Below are positions 1-12,105 of a stretch of DNA of 64,000 nt, in pieces. The stretch covers positions 428,075,669 through 428,139,668 of the forward strand of contig NC_045429.1 in NCBI RefSeq assembly GCF_902635505.1, given 5' to 3'. Each line of letters begins with the position of its first letter. Position 1 is the stretch's first letter. The position numbers and the translations under genes are program-made. The notes beneath the pieces were generated by a model that was given only the letters and a program-made list of their open reading frames with translations, ran no database searches and had not been told where the DNA came from. The stretch is from Sarcophilus harrisii (lineage: Eukaryota; Chordata; Mammalia; Dasyuromorphia; Dasyuridae).

Positions 1-519
1 CTTACCTTTTCCCTATCTACACTTACCCTGGCTGTTTGACTCAGAGCACAGACATATCCATTCTGTTTTTTTTTTTTAAAAAGCTCTCTCTGACACTGGG
101 CTGACCCTCTCTCATTGGTTACAGTCTTCTGAATCTCATAAAAGTTGTAGTCTTTTTAACATCGGCCATTGTCTTTCTAGTGACTCTTCATCATCTTAAG
201 GACAATTTGAGTACCCAGGATCAACCCCCAGGTCCTCTAACTCCACTTCTCTATGATCTGTCTGGGTATTTTCACATGCTTTCTGGACTTCTAGTGGTCT
301 TCTCCCTTTTCCTGAAATCTATTTACCTAAGGGTCCTAGCTCAAAACTATATTTTAGCTTCAGTAAAAATACTATAAGACAATTCATTAATGACTGAACT
401 TAGCAGCAAAAAAAATGAGAAAATGTCTTCTTTTCCTTGCAGAAATGGAGGTCTTTGGCTGTGGAATACACTGTCAGACTTGGTTGGTCTGTTAGTTGAT
501 TTTACAAAGCTCCTTACTA

Positions 520-1125
520 GAAACTGAGTTAGATGTCCAGCAGTTGTAGAATAAATTATGGCATATGAATGTTATGGACTATTATTGCTCTATAAGAAAC
601 AATCAGCATGATGATTTCAGAGAGGCCTGGAGACACTTACATGAACCGATGCTGAGTGAAATGAACAGAACCAGAAGATCATTGTACATGGCAACAAGAA
701 GACTATATGATGATCAATTCTCATAGTCGTGGATCTTTTCAACAATGAGATGATTGAGATCAGTTCCAATAGTCTTGTATGATGAGAGCCATCTACACTC
801 AGAAAGAGGACTGTGGGAATTGAGTGTGAATCACAACATAGCATTTTCACTCCTTTTGTTGTTGTTTTCTTGCATTTTGTCTTCTTTTTCATTTTTTTTC
901 CTTTTTGATCTGATTTTTCTTGTGCAGCATGATAATTGTATAAACATGTATACATATATTGGATTTAACATATTTTAAACCTGTTTAACATATTGAATTA
1001 GTTGTCATCTAGGATAGGGGGTGGGAGGAAGGGGGAAATCTGTAACACAAAGTTTTGCAAGGATCATTGGTGAAAGATTATCCATGTGTATGTTTTGAAA
1101 ATAAAAAACTTTAACTAAATGAAAA
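520..1125 (+). mobile_element. L1-type LINE 3' end
   Basis: It contains the end of ORF2-like sequence (tggactattattgctctata) and the family 3' UTR (gggggtgggaggaaggggga). A terminal aaaataaaaaac follows. It is 5' truncated and resembles the copies at 3570 and, inverted, at 19130 and 29640. Confidence 0.7.
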
Positions 1126-1139
1126 CAAAGCTTCTTTTT

Positions 1140-2899
1140 TTTTTCATTCTTTTTTCTAATCAATAATTCATTGGGTAAGGGACAGGGGATGGAATCATTC
1201 AGATATGTATGTGAAGTTAAGGAAAATGTACCCAAATTATAAGATAAAACAATCTTTTATTATTATGTAACCCAGAGTGAGGATGTGGGGATCCTCACCC
1301 CAACTCTCATTATGTTCTAGAGGTACTACTAAGGGATTCCAAGTATCTTTTTCTAATGCTATTCACTTGAGAACCTATTTCAGTGTTTTCTCCTCAATAC
1401 CAATCTCTAGTAATAATATCTGCTTTATATTAGTGATATTTTCAACTTATTAATACCACAGTATTGTTTAATAAATTAACATCAGTTAGATGGATGGATT
1501 CATTGAAAAAATTTATATCAAGATAAGAAAGATAAACATTTTCCCCCACACCAAAATCTGGAACATACTCATCCCTATAATCTCTAGGCCCCTGAAGAGA
1601 GTGAACTCATCTGTAAAGTAGTTGCTACAAAGCTTATTCATCCTCATCAAATTCACTTTTTAGTATTACATTGTTGATGAATGAATTATAGCTCCTTTCT
1701 TATGGTTTTCTTAGATACCTTGGAGCTAAGCTGGACTTTGCTTTTTATGACACATGGCTGTCTACAACATCTATCATGGACCATGTCTCTTTAACCCCAT
1801 ACCACTAGTCAATTATGATTTTAGACATTAAATTTCTAACTCTCCAATGTCAGTGTCAGAATCTATAGTTAAACCCAAGTCCCTTTAATCCAAAGCCAGC
1901 ACAAATACAGCACTAAAAGATTCAGCTTTCACTTAAAAGTATCATATCTCAAAAGATGAAATTGGAAGCAGACTGGGTGATCACCAGTCAGGTGTGCTAG
2001 AGTAGGGATTTCTTTTGCATGTGAAGTGGCCAGGATGGTCACTGGGGCCCTTTGGAACCCCAGCATTCTGTGATCATATGATGCTGTGAAGCCAGTGGAG
2101 AGTGGAGAGAAATGTATCAGTGAGAAATAAAGGTATCTTAGATGTAGCCTTCAAATGCTGGTCACAATTTCCTAGTCCTTTGTAAATGATCACAGAATTC
2201 GCCCTCGCCCCAAAGCGACCTATATCTCTATTCTCTCCACAGGACAGCACTCAGACTGCTCTACTAGAATGATTTTTTAATTAGCATTTATATTGAGATT
2301 TTGTATTAAATGTATTAAATCTTTCCTTTTTTCCAATGTGAGGTAAGTGAAGGGAAAAGTTATAAGTTTGGGGGTTATTTAATTTATAATTAAATTTAAC
2401 GTTAAATTTATTGTAAATCACGATTGTTTCCTGAAGAAAATGGAGTCACCACCAACAAAAAATCCCTATAACTAGAGGGATGACCAGCTCTAGAGAAAAT
2501 GAACAATAAGAAAGCAATTCTCACCAGAAAAGCCAAAGACTAAGAAGATGGAAGACTTGGAAGAAAGAAGAATGATACCAGGAAGAAACAAAAAAGAAAT
2601 ATCCAGAGATTCCAAGAGAGATCTCAAGTAGTCAAAAGAAGAGGTAGTGCTTGTGAGATAAAAATGACTAGAAAATGTGCAAAAAGACAATTCTGTGATT
2701 AAGATTATAGGATTCTCATTGTTGTGTGTGGATTGGGGAAAAATGGTCAAGCTGGTCAGCTGCCCCTCTTCTGAATGGAGAATGCTGAAGGAAAGGTCAT
2801 CTCCCAATTACAGAGTCCTGAACAGAAAGAGGAAGCTGACCATGTTGCATGGTTCCTCCACAATGATCTCACATCATCATCTTCCCACCATTTCTATAG
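1140..2899. other. No gene seen
   Basis: Unassigned AT-rich sequence with short ORFs only, none conserved-looking. Bases 1-519 upstream are likewise empty. Confidence 0.6.
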
Positions 2900-3115
2900 T
2901 GAATTAAAGTTGAAAGCATTCTACCTCCATGATCTCAAATAATCCTCACAACAACTCTATAAAGTAAGAATCATTATGCCCATTTCACAGATGAGAACAC
3001 TGCAACTGAGAAAAGTCAATTATTTAGCTAAATTCACACAATGATTGAGACAGGGTGCAACCTCAGGTCTTTTTGATCCTAAATTCAGCACTTTCCCCAC
3101 TAAGCCTTTGAAACT
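2900..3115 (-). mobile_element. MIR-type SINE, minus strand
   Basis: It has atgcccatttcacagatgag, aaattcacacaatgattgag and cagcactttccccactaagc. Confidence 0.65.
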
Positions 3116-3569
3116 ACATTTGATGAGGTCAACTTTACTCCAACCAGCAGGTGGGAAAAAGAATTAATTAAAATGAACCATTCTTCCTAGCTCTCCTGGC
3201 TATTGAATTAGAAGCTTTCTATTTCCCCTTATATAGACTGCTCAAACTCTTCCATTATTGACAACTGTTTGTTTTTGCAAAATCCAACACTGCATCCTCA
3301 GCTCTTTCCCTTTGCTACCCTAATCTCTTTGGAGTCCCTTGTCTCCATATCCCAAATCAGAACTCCTTTCTTACTCCTGACAAAATGGGAATCCAGAGAA
3401 ATCACCTGAACCATCCTCTTGTCTCCTTACTGATAGAATGCACTTAAGGTTGATATAATCTCTCAACTTTTCTCCCAGTTCTAGTTTTTCATGGGAGAGG
3501 GTAAGTATAGAGACAGGTCTCATTCCTTCCTTAAGGCTCTAAACCATAAACTTTGTGTTAAGTGTCTAG

Positions 3570-3745
3570 AACTGTAGACAATTGTACATGTTTAATATAG
3601 ATTGGATTTCCTGCCATCTATGGGAGGGGGTGGAGGGAAAAGGAAAGAGAAAAAATTTGGAACACAAGGTTTTGCAAAGATGAATGTTGAAAATTATCTA
3701 TGCATATGTTTTGAAAATAAAAAGCTTTCAAAAATAAAATTGTAG
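3570..3745 (+). mobile_element. L1-type LINE 3' UTR fragment
   Basis: Sequence ttcctgccatctatgggagg, aacacaaggttttgcaaaga and terminal aaaataaaaagc match the 520-1125 copy. It is strongly 5' truncated. Confidence 0.7.
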
Positions 3746-3989
3746 CTGACTACTTGGGTGGGGAGTAGGTAATGAGCAGTTCTGGATCCTTTCCTGCTCT
3801 CATCATTGCCATTGCAATCTTCTTCATCATAGAAAGGCACCTAAGTACTTTCAAGTTGGCCAAGCCCAGGTACCGCCTTTATCTCATATGATCCTCACCA
3901 CCTTTATCACCATCTATGCCATCATCATTACTAAAGTCAACAGGCATGCAAGGATCTCTAGACTCATATATCTCCAGGGGCAACTTCGA

Positions 3990-4175
3990 ATAATTGATTT
4001 AGAGCCAGAATAGAGTTTAGAGTTTATCTAAGTCAATCTCTCACTTTACTGGTGAATGTATTGAGACTCTAACAGTGGAAGTGATTTAAACAAAGTCTCG
4101 CAGGGAATAAAATGGCAGAATCTGAATCTCACCCAGATGCTCTAATTTTATCTCTAGGACTTTTGTCACTGTATC
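3990..4175 (-). mobile_element. MIR-type SINE, minus strand
   Basis: It has ctctcactttactggtgaat and cagaatctgaatctcaccca; the match to MIR is moderate. Confidence 0.45.
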
Positions 4176-4179
4176 ATAC

Positions 4180-5150
4180 CACATTAAATTAAAAAACAAA
4201 AAGTGTTTTAAATGAATTTTCATTTTGGTGAACAAGGAAAGTTCTTTTTAAAGTAATCAGGCTGATAATTCTTCCATAAAGTAACTTTTTATTTTAATTT
4301 TAAATATATGTTAAATATATAAAAATGTATTTTTTTTGCTCTCTTCAGTACACATGTATGGCAAATTTGGGGTTTTGTGGAATCATTTTTCCTTAAAATA
4401 CATGCCCCCACCCCAACCAGCCAAATCCCAGGCATGGATATACCTTTTTCCATTAAACTCCCTCTATAGGACTGTCAGATCAGTTGTTTTATTCAAAAAC
4501 AATATTTGAAGACTATTTATATACACATGAGACAAAACATCAATGACAGCTTTGGGACAGGACTGGCAACTGGGATGTGATATGCTGTACAATGAAACAC
4601 TGCCTCATGTCCTGGCCTTTCTTTTCTATCTTCCTTTAGGCAGAGAAATATTCTCCAGGGACTGTAAAGGAAAGGGGATGGATGATTTCTGTCTTATTCA
4701 TTTTTGACAGAGTACATGAATTTTCATGTGGTTGTGTATCAGATAGAAAGAGACAAAAAGAGAGAACGAACAAGTGATTAACCTGAAGGATGACTTTATG
4801 TTGGCAAGAAAAGAAGAAAAATTTATCCCAAGGTGTTCCAAGGTCTTGGCAGAGTGACAAGTGTGTCATGAACAAGTAAACATTAAGAAACACATGTTAA
4901 TGGGATGGGAGGCAGCGTGTTATGATGAGGAAATTATTGATATTTTGGGAAGACAAAAAGCAAAGTACAAACCATTCTTATCCAAATTCATCAGATAGCA
5001 CCTCATCTATGCAGATGATCGGGGTGTCCCCAGAGAGAAATAATCACTCACTGCTTTACCCTTCTATATCCTGGAGTCAGTATAATTCTTTAGGTATTTC
5101 TCTATCTTACACTGAATTATAGTCATTTGTGAATTTGATATCTCTTGATA
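4180..5150. other. No gene seen
   Basis: Unassigned intergenic DNA. The region 3790-3960 is rich in CATCATC motifs like the blocks near 12.7, 22.2 and 33.0 kb, but I could not align it convincingly. Confidence 0.6.
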
Positions 5151-5154
5151 AAGG

Positions 5155-5365
5155 TACAGATTTAGGATTAATATCTTGCCTCAGATGTTTCTTAGTTGTA
5201 TAACCCTGGGCAAGTTACTCAATTTCTCTCAAACTCGGTTTTCTCAGCTGTACAACTAGGAAAGTCCATAGCAACTGTCTCCCAGGATTGGACTGAGGAT
5301 TAAAAGAGTTCTGACTTAACCTCACTGGGCTAGATAAACTTTAGCTACTATTTGCAGTAATAATT
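5155..5365 (+). mobile_element. MIR/core-SINE
   Basis: It has ataaccctgggcaagttact, gttttctcagctgtacaact and gactgaggattaaaagagtt. Confidence 0.65.
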
Positions 5366-5689
5366 TTAAGGACAATAACCGTGTTATTCACTTTTTTCTC
5401 CTCAGAAACTCTTAGTACAAAATCATGTACTCAACAAATTGCTGAATGAATATAATGGATAAATGGATGGATGGTCACTTACTACCAGCTGTCTGCAAAA
5501 AGGACTGGTGGGAATGTGAGAAAAAGTAGGTCTTTTACTTGAGTCACTGTTCATTGTCTCCAAGATGGAAGGATAGATTCAAAAGTCAGAGTTGAGGGAT
5601 GTTTTGTATAGGAATAGAGCTATAAAGGTAAAAACCCACTGGAACAAGTCCATATGAAGATAAAGACAAAGTGAAATGGTCCAGGCTCA

Positions 5690-5885
5690 ACTGTGGAATT
5701 ACATTAGATATTAGAAGGATATTGGAAGTTGCGTATTCTATTTACTTCATTTTAGAGATGAAAAATTCAGCACCTGAGAGTTGAGGTGACTTTTCCTAAC
5801 TCATACAGGTACTAAAAGGGAGAAGAAAGAACTGAATTGAGATCCCTTAATTCCAATTTAAGAACTTTCCCCCACTGCATGTTAT
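5690..5885 (-). mobile_element. MIR-type SINE, minus strand
   Basis: It has ttcattttagagatgaaaaa, cctaactcatacaggtacta and gaactttcccccactgcatg. Confidence 0.55.
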
Positions 5886-6104
5886 ACAGGCCCATGGGTC
5901 ATGGGGCCATGTAGAAATTTCTAGGAATGAACAGAGACTCAGTGACTGAAACCTCTTTTTGCCCAATGACAAGAATTCATAGCAGTTCCCTAAATTGCTA
6001 TGTGAATGGAGGGCTCTCAGTCTTTACAAAGAACGTGAAAACAGCATCTGGATCCCAACTTACTAAAAAAGTTGTCTTGGCTATGCCTTGGCCTGTTATA
6101 ATAA

Positions 6105-6245
6105 AAAGGGTATGGACTTCATTTTGAGGGACTCTGGTTTAATCTGCTTAATCTATTCATTGCTTCTTTGACCTTATTGTCACTCTGAACATCAGTGTCT
6201 TCATCCATAGAATGAGGTAGTCAGATTAAAGGATTTCTAATATCC
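6105..6245 (+). mobile_element. MIR-type SINE scrap
   Basis: It has tcagtgtcttcatccataga followed by atgaggtagtcagattaaag. It lies directly upstream of the gene 1 promoter. Confidence 0.45.
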
Positions 6246-6297
6246 CCCAATACCTTAAGGATCCATGAGCTGACACATGTCAGTGTATGTGAGTTTG

Positions 6298-6403
6298 GAG
6301 AATGTCAGGAATCATCTGCCACATTCCGGGAGTTGTGAAAGATGCTCTTCCTCCTGGAGAGCTAGATCTCATGCTAACAACTCAGCCTGAGACGGCTATA
6401 AAA
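6298..6403 (+). promoter_or_regulatory. LCE gene 1 proximal promoter with TATA box
   Basis: This block aligns by eye with the region upstream of the other LCE genes here. It begins with gaatgtcaggaatcatctg, followed by agttgtgaaaga and a cttcctcct block. TATAAAA lies at 6397-6403, so transcription should start near 6427. The positions of the TATA box and the exon 1 donor agree with genes 2, 4 and 5. Confidence 0.8.
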
Positions 6404-6426
6404 GATGTCCCTGCCCTTGGCTCCTC

Positions 6427-6475
6427 ACTCATTCTGGTTCTTCAGCAGAAAGCTCCTGTCCGTGTCTGTGAATTG
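6427..6475 (+). other. LCE: LCE gene 1 non-coding exon 1
   Basis: The start is approximate, placed about 24-30 bp after TATAAAA. The end is fixed by a consensus donor (g|gtaagtg) at 6476. The sequence ctgtgaattg|gtaag matches the exon 1 ends of genes 2-6 (tgtgatc...|gtaag). It contains no ATG used by the protein, as is usual for LCE genes. Confidence 0.75.
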
Positions 6476-6924
6476 GTAAGTGTCTGCATGAGATCCCAGG
6501 GGGAGGCTTGGGGTGCAATATTTGTGGAGAGAGGAGAACAGAAAGCAGAAGAGAGAAGTGGGAGGGAAGACAGCTGAGGAAATGAAGGAAGATGGATAGA
6601 GGGGCTGAAGAGGAGAGTTAAACTGTGTGAGAAGTACAGCAGCTGGTGAAAAATAGAAGCTTATACTTTGGATTTGTTTTAGATTGATGTCTAATTTTGA
6701 TATCCCCAGAAAACAAGCTGAAAAGGGACTGGTTCCTGGGCAAAGGGGTTAGGACAGGAAGCAGCAGCAGTAGTCTGAGGTACCAGAAACTGCAAGGTAC
6801 TAGAATTCAAAGGATGTCCTCAAGATGTCAGGGGAAGTCTTCCTTTGTCCTGTGGAACACAAATATCACTGCTTAACCCTTATGAGTTTACATATTTTCC
6901 CTCATTCTGCAGTATCCATGAAGT

Positions 6925-6925
6925 C

Positions 6926-6986
<61 letters not shown>

Positions 6987-7150
6987 GTGTGTGTGTACAT
7001 ATACATATATATATGTATATGTGCATATGTATGTATATACATGTATATGTGCATATGTGTATATATATGTTTATGTATTTATATACACACACACACAAAC
7101 ACAAAGAGAAACAGAAAGAGGGGAAAACTGACAGACAGACAGACAGACAG
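6925..7150. repeat. Compound microsatellite in LCE gene 1 intron
   Basis: A run of (TA)n, (TG)n and mixed TA/TG/CA dinucleotides extends to about 7100. A (GACA)n run follows at 7131-7150. All ORFs across it are low-complexity artefacts. Confidence 0.95.
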
Positions 7151-7399
7151 GGAGAGAGGGAGAAAATGTTACTGATCTCCCAAATTGATATAAAATAAAC
7201 ATTCCCTCTTCCCAAATTCCAACCCATTTGACACAGGAATTATTTTGTTAAGTCTTTTCTTTCTGGATACTGATGTCTTCTAGGCAAAATTCACCATCAC
7301 ACTGTGGATCAATTATAGTGAAGAATGCTTTTAAGGCTTGATTTCATCCATTTAAACACATTGTTTACTGTCTTTCAGATTTATTGAACTCCCATCAAG

Positions 7400-7798
7400 A
7401 TGTCCTGCCAGCAAAGCCAGCAGCAGTGCCAGGCCCCTAAGTGCCCCCCTAAATGTCCTCCCAAGTGCCAGACTCCTAAATGTCCACCCAAATGCCCTCC
7501 CAAGTGTCCCCCTAAGTGTCCTCCTCAGGCTCCATGTCCTCCTCCAGTGTCTTCCTGCTGTGGCTCTAGCTCTGGAGGATGCTGCAGCTCTGGGGGATGC
7601 TGTGGATCCAGTTCTGGGGGATGCTGCAGCTCTGGCTCTGGGGGTGGCTGCTGCCTCTTTTCCCATCACAGGAGATCCCACAGGAGAAGACACCAGAGAT
7701 CTGACTGCTGTGACAGTGGTAGTGGGCACAGCCAGCAATCTGGGGACTGCTGTGGGAGTTCTGGAGGCTGTTGTGGTAGCTCTGGGGGCTGCTGTTAA
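7400..7798 (+). CDS. LCE: Late cornified envelope protein, gene 1 (132 aa)
   Basis: This is a structural protein of the cornified envelope in late-differentiating keratinocytes, cross-linked by transglutaminase and disulfides (family knowledge). The whole ORF lies in exon 2, which starts at 7379 after a tctttcag acceptor; the 903-bp intron separates it from exon 1. The Gln-rich head [14 protein letters not shown] (1-14) holds likely transglutaminase glutamines. Residues 12-42 are KCPP repeats, followed by CPPPVSSCC. Cys/Gly/Ser repeats of the GGCC type (about 52-85) lead into the basic [17 protein letters not shown] segment, and the tail ends in GSSGGCC repeats. The start is the first ATG of exon 2 and matches human LCE heads. 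The protein is somewhat longer than human LCEs (about 85-120 aa). It shares the RRRHQRSD variant with gene 4. Orthology to a particular human LCE group cannot be assigned. Confidence 0.93.
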   Translation: MSCQQSQQQCQAPKCPPKCPPKCQTPKCPPKCPPKCPPKCPPQAPCPPPVSSCCGSSSGGCCSSGGCCGSSSGGCCSSGSGGGCCLFSHHRRSHRRRHQRSDCCDSGSGHSQQSGDCCGSSGGCCGSSGGCC

Positions 7799-8020
7799 TC
7801 GAATCCCTTTGACTAAGAAGAGTAGTGTCTTAGAAATGAAAAAATGGTCCTGACACTGATCCCTCACTCTCATTTTATCTTCATTACCCCCCTCTTCAGG
7901 ATCATGGGTAGCTGAAATACCCTGAAAGGACTTACAAAGTTCAAGAAGATATTTGATCTTATCTCAAAACCTTAGATTTCAAAGCTGGACCCAAACCTCA
8001 CCTTATTTATCTTTTACAAC

Positions 8021-8026
8021 AATAAA
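8021..8026 (+). other. Poly(A) signal AATAAA, LCE gene 1
   Basis: AATAAA lies in the context tttacaacaataaac, the same context as in gene 5 and close to genes 4 and 6 (ttcaacaataaa). It is about 220 bp after the stop codon, which gives a short 3' UTR. Confidence 0.8.
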
Positions 8027-8079
8027 CCTCCCTGTTTCTGGTCACAATTGCTTCCTGGTCTCAACTTTTCTATTTGTTA

Positions 8080-8330
8080 TTCACACTCTTGTACTGCTGT
8101 CCAACTCTTCATGACCCTATTAGGGGTTTTCTTGGTAAAGATACAGAAGTACTTTTCCATTTCCTTCTCCAACTCATTTACAGATGAGGAAACTGAGGCA
8201 AATAGGGTTAAATGATTTGTCCAGAGTCACACACCTAGTATCTGAACTGGGATTTGAACTCAGGAAAATTAGTCTTCTTGAGTCTAAGCCTAGCACTCTA
8301 TTCACTATGCCACCTAGCTTTCTACAATTT
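8080..8330 (-). mobile_element. tRNA-derived marsupial SINE, minus strand
   Basis: It has gctgtccaactcttcatgac, ggggttttcttggtaaagat, gaggaaactgaggcaaatag and cactctattcactatgccac. It is close to full length and lies just after LCE gene 1. Confidence 0.8.
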
Positions 8331-8334
8331 TTCT

Positions 8335-9405
8335 ATGCTATAAACTAAAGGTTTTTCTTATTGTCAATGGTCCCCCAGAATTTCTCTTTATTCTATTAAA
8401 AGGCCAGATTAGGATGGTTAGTTCCATATGAGTTTTTGTTTGTTCAGGTGGTTCCAAAATAGAAAAAGCACTTAGATTTTGAAGAACCACCTCCCTCTCA
8501 TCCTCTGACTGGAGAAATACCACATTCTCCCCAATCACTGCTGCTTGATATCTCTCTTTCCCCATCCTTCCTCACAAAACTGAGGTGTTCATGAATTCTC
8601 TCTATCTACTGCTTAGCATCCTCCTTCCATGTAGTGACACTCTGCCAACTGTGGTGCTCAAGTTGGATTATCACTTCTGGTGTTTGAGCTTGCCAAGTCC
8701 TTTTCAGGCTGTTTATCCATCTTGGGTGTCTACCTACGATCCAACTCTCATCCATGGCTCTGAGAATCTATAATATATATATATTGACCACATTTCAGTA
8801 AACCATTCTAGCAAACTTGCTAAACCAGGTAGAAGATAATCAACAGGCCTTGTAACTGTCAAGTATGTGAAGATTTTCCTCAACAAAATGGGTGTTTAAA
8901 AATAACTTGTTTCAAAGGTTATGAATGTGGCTGAAGCAATGGTGTGAAGTGCATAGAGCTTGATCAGACATCAAAGATACCATTACCAATATTATCCAGT
9001 ACATTTTGGGCCATCACTAGTTGTCTTGACTTATGTCTTGTCTTTAGATGTTGATAATTCTGGAAGAGCAAGGCTGACAATTTTGCACAATTCTTCCTTA
9101 CCTAAATACAATTCATACTCCAGTCAAGACATCATTAATATATGGAATACCCATGGGGAAACACTCTTCACTGACATAATAGTTAGCATTCATTTCACTT
9201 TAAGAAAATAGTAAGTTAATTCACACTATAGTGAACATTGCTCGTGCAATATAAACACTCCCACTTAACATACCTAAGGACATAGTCACTGGAAGGCTTC
9301 AGTACTTCCAACATTCTAGGGATAACCCCCTAGGTGTCTATTCTCTTAATTGTTGACTCACAAAGCCCTACCAGTGATTCAGTTAGTTCTTTAAGAAAGG
9401 GATTA
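8335..9405. other. No gene seen
   Basis: Unassigned intergenic DNA between SINEs. Longest ORF is 83 codons with no recognised motif. Confidence 0.6.
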
Positions 9406-9409
9406 ATTG

Positions 9410-9575
9410 GGATGGCTATGTGGTGCAGTGGATAGGGAGCCAACCCTGAAGTCAGGAGGACCTGAGTTCAAATTGATCTCATACACTTAATACTTCCTAG
9501 CTGTGTGACCCTGGGCAAGTCATTTAACCCCAATTGCCTCAGCAAAAATAATTCATTAATTTACTCAAATAAAAA
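9410..9575 (+). mobile_element. tRNA-derived marsupial SINE, short form
   Basis: It has gtggtgcagtggataggga, gtcaggaggacctgagttca and tgaccctgggcaagtcattt. Confidence 0.8.
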
Positions 9576-9959
9576 AAAACCCTAGAATCCAGAATGGGGA
9601 AAGTGTATGCATGAATTCAAAATAAAAAGAAAATCAACTTCCAACTCTAATACTTTAGGTGGGCCTTGATATTCTTCTCTCCAGAAGGTCCTCAAAAATT
9701 TTCCCTATTCAGTTGGATTGGTTTTTTACAGGGCATGATATCATCCTGGACTGGTGACCCAACTGGACGATTCCTCTCTGGGAAAGATCTAAACCAGAAG
9801 GGCTTATATGGGACTGAGCTGGGTCAAGCAGGTTCTTTGGTGGCTCTGCTGGCTTCTGCCATATTCTGGCTGGCTTGGGTGGTCAAAGGGTCATCTCTGG
9901 ACCCAGTGTCTCTGCTCTTCAGTGAGAAGCTACAGCTTTTTTCCACCTTTAACCATTGA

Positions 9960-10150
9960 CTAGACTGAGAATTCATATGCCACAGCATGACTAATATGGA
10001 AATGTGTTTAAAATGTACATGTATAAACTATATCAGATTGCTTGCTGCCTTAAGGAGGAGCGAGGGAAGGAAATGGAAGAAGAAAAAAATGGAACTCAAA
10101 ATCTTACAAAAGTGGATGTTGAAGACTGTCCTCACATGTAATTTTAACTA
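9960..10150 (+). mobile_element. L1-type LINE 3' UTR fragment
   Basis: It has gcatgactaatatggaaatg, tatatcagattgcttgctgc and tgttgaagactgtcctcaca, a known marsupial L1-type tail. It differs from the family at 520 and 3570. Confidence 0.6.
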
Positions 10151-10164
10151 AGCAAAGAAAAGAA

Positions 10165-10850
10165 AAGATCACAAAAGATTCAATAGTTTCTATTATATGA
10201 AATGGAAAAAGCTTTTCCATGAACAAAAGTGAAACAGTGAAGATAAGAAGAGAAAGCCTCATTTTGAGAGAGAGGGTGAATGGTCCATCAAATCTCTCCA
10301 AAAGGGTCTTATATAGACAATATATAGGGGATAGATACAAATATATAAGATTACATTTCATTTCCCAATGGATAAGTAATCAAAAGGATGTGAACAAAGG
10401 ATACTCAAAAGTAGATTTAAAAATTCTTAATGTATATGTGAAAGTTCTAAATCATTAAGAGATATAGAAACCAAACTATTTCAATATATTTTGTCTAGAA
10501 AATTGAAGAACTAATAAAAGAAATAAGCAATTTTGGAAGGGATGTGAGAAGATAGACACATAATGCTGATGGTAGTGCCATGAATTCTTCTAACTATTCT
10601 GGAGAGAAAAATAGTCTTAAAATGTGATCAAAGCAAGTCAGATTATGTTTGGGTTTTTTTTTAAGAGTTAAATGTTCATATCTTTTAACACAGATTCCAC
10701 TACTAAGCTTGTACACTCAAGAAGATCAAAGACTGAGAGAAAGCATCCATACAATCAAAATATTAGCAGCCCTTTTTGTGGTAGCAAAGAACTGGAAATC
10801 TAGAAGTCCCTTTATTGGAAAATAGATAAATAAATTGTATTACATATGTG
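10165..10850 (+). mobile_element. L1 ORF2 3' region, decayed
   Basis: It shows an order typical of the distal part of mammalian L1 ORF2: tttcccaatggataagtaat, attccactactaagcttgta and ctttttgtggtagcaaagaa. Stops are frequent. It is a separate insertion from the tail just upstream. Confidence 0.65.
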
Positions 10851-10854
10851 ATCC

Positions 10855-11410
10855 AGGTTGGTCTGAGCATATCTAGTTCACCTAAAATGTAGACATCCTT
10901 GAGGGACCTTGGAGCATGTCCACATTGCTTAATGTAGTGACCTGCATCTCCTATGATGTGAATGCATCTAATTCAGACCAAAAGAATCTATTTCAGGAGG
11001 AATAATCACAAATAACATACTTTCTCCTCCCTACCATGTGAAACACAATCCTCTAGCTTCTTTGTACCACAGTCTCTGGGAAGGGAAAAGGGTCAGGCTC
11101 AGTTTAGTTCAGCGAGAACCTGGTGCCAGTTTCAAGTCCAAAACATGTGGGTTTAAATCCCAATCCCTTGGCTTCTCAGGGCTTTCACCAGGTCTGGCTG
11201 GCTGCACTATTCCTCTTATAATCTTAGTTTATTATGGCTCAAACTTCTGGGTAGGTGGGATCATGTCCTACACATGAAGTGGACAAACAACACAGAACAG
11301 AAGGTTTTAAAAAGGATCGTAGGAAGGGAAGCACTTCCTCTCACACTCATTCAGTTCATGGCACTCATATGATGGGTGAAGAATGATCTTCCTTTTCAGG
11401 ACACAGCAGA
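10855..11410. other. No gene seen
   Basis: Unassigned sequence between an L1 fragment and a SINE. The stretches 11651-11929 and 12106-12639 are also unassigned. Confidence 0.55.
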
Positions 11411-11414
11411 TAGG

Positions 11415-11650
11415 GAGAGCTAGATGAAGCCATGGTGCATAGAGCACTGGGTTTGGAATCAGGAAGACTCATCTCCCTGAGTTAGCTGTACAACCCTGGT
11501 AAATCACTTAACCCTGTTTGCTTCAGTTCCTCATCTGAAAAATGATCTGGAAAAGGAAATGATAAACCACTCCTGTATCTTTGCCAGGAAAACTCTGAAT
11601 AGAGTCACAAACAATTGGACTCAGTTGGAAAAATGACTGAACAACAATGC
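11415..11650 (+). mobile_element. tRNA-derived marsupial SINE, near full length
   Basis: It has ggtgcatagagcactgggtt, ctggaaaaggaaatgataaa and caattggactcagttggaaa, ending at an ATGACTGAACAACAA-type tail. Confidence 0.8.
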
Positions 11651-11929
11651 TCAAATTAGCTTGAGATGCTTCCTAGAAGATCAAAAATGGGAGGGATTGG
11701 CAGCATTTCCTGTAAAACTCTGGAATTATCAATTAAGAATAGGTAGAAGGAATGAGGAGACAAATAAGAGGGCCAATTCACAAGTTTATTATAGTTTCGC
11801 CCGTTCCATAAAGATATCTGAGGGTGTCCCTCAGTGTACTCTTCTAAAATTCCAGATTTCCTTTTATACCTTCTGGCTAGCCATTACTAATTTTCTGTGC
11901 TGTGTCATCTTTCATCTTGTTGCCTCAAT

Positions 11930-12105
11930 TGTAATTAACTTTTCTGTGTCTCATATAGGTCTCATGCCATACATATTAGATTGTAAATTCTATGAGAACA
12001 TGGATCGAATTTTCCTCATGTTGGTACCCCATAAGGGCTGACCTTGAGCTTTGCATTCAATAGATGAACAGTAAATATTTGTTAATTGATCAAATAATAG
12101 AACTG
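11930..12105 (+). mobile_element. L2-type LINE 3' end
   Basis: It has ttgtaaattctatgagaaca and a terminal gaacagtaaatatttgttaa, the usual L2 3' end pattern. Confidence 0.55.

Noticed and set aside
6302-6577. 91-codon ORF spanning LCE gene 1 promoter, exon 1 and intron
   Set aside because: It crosses the TATA box and the splice donor and has no protein-like features.
6825-7227. Four ORFs of 62-117 codons at 6.8-7.2 kb
   Set aside because: They read through the TA/TG microsatellite in all frames.
7430-7560. Short direct repeats in the LCE genes considered as CRISPR-like
   Set aside because: They are in-frame codon repeats for KCPP and GGCC, without spacers, in a vertebrate gene.
7352-7873. 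173-codon minus-strand ORF across LCE gene 1, with similar antisense ORFs over the other LCE genes
   Set aside because: It is a by-product of the repetitive, GC-rich, stop-poor LCE coding sequence read in another frame. It has no start context or domain.
11661-12041. 126-codon plus-strand ORF
   Set aside because: Its 3' half is the end of an L2 element; no domain was recognised.
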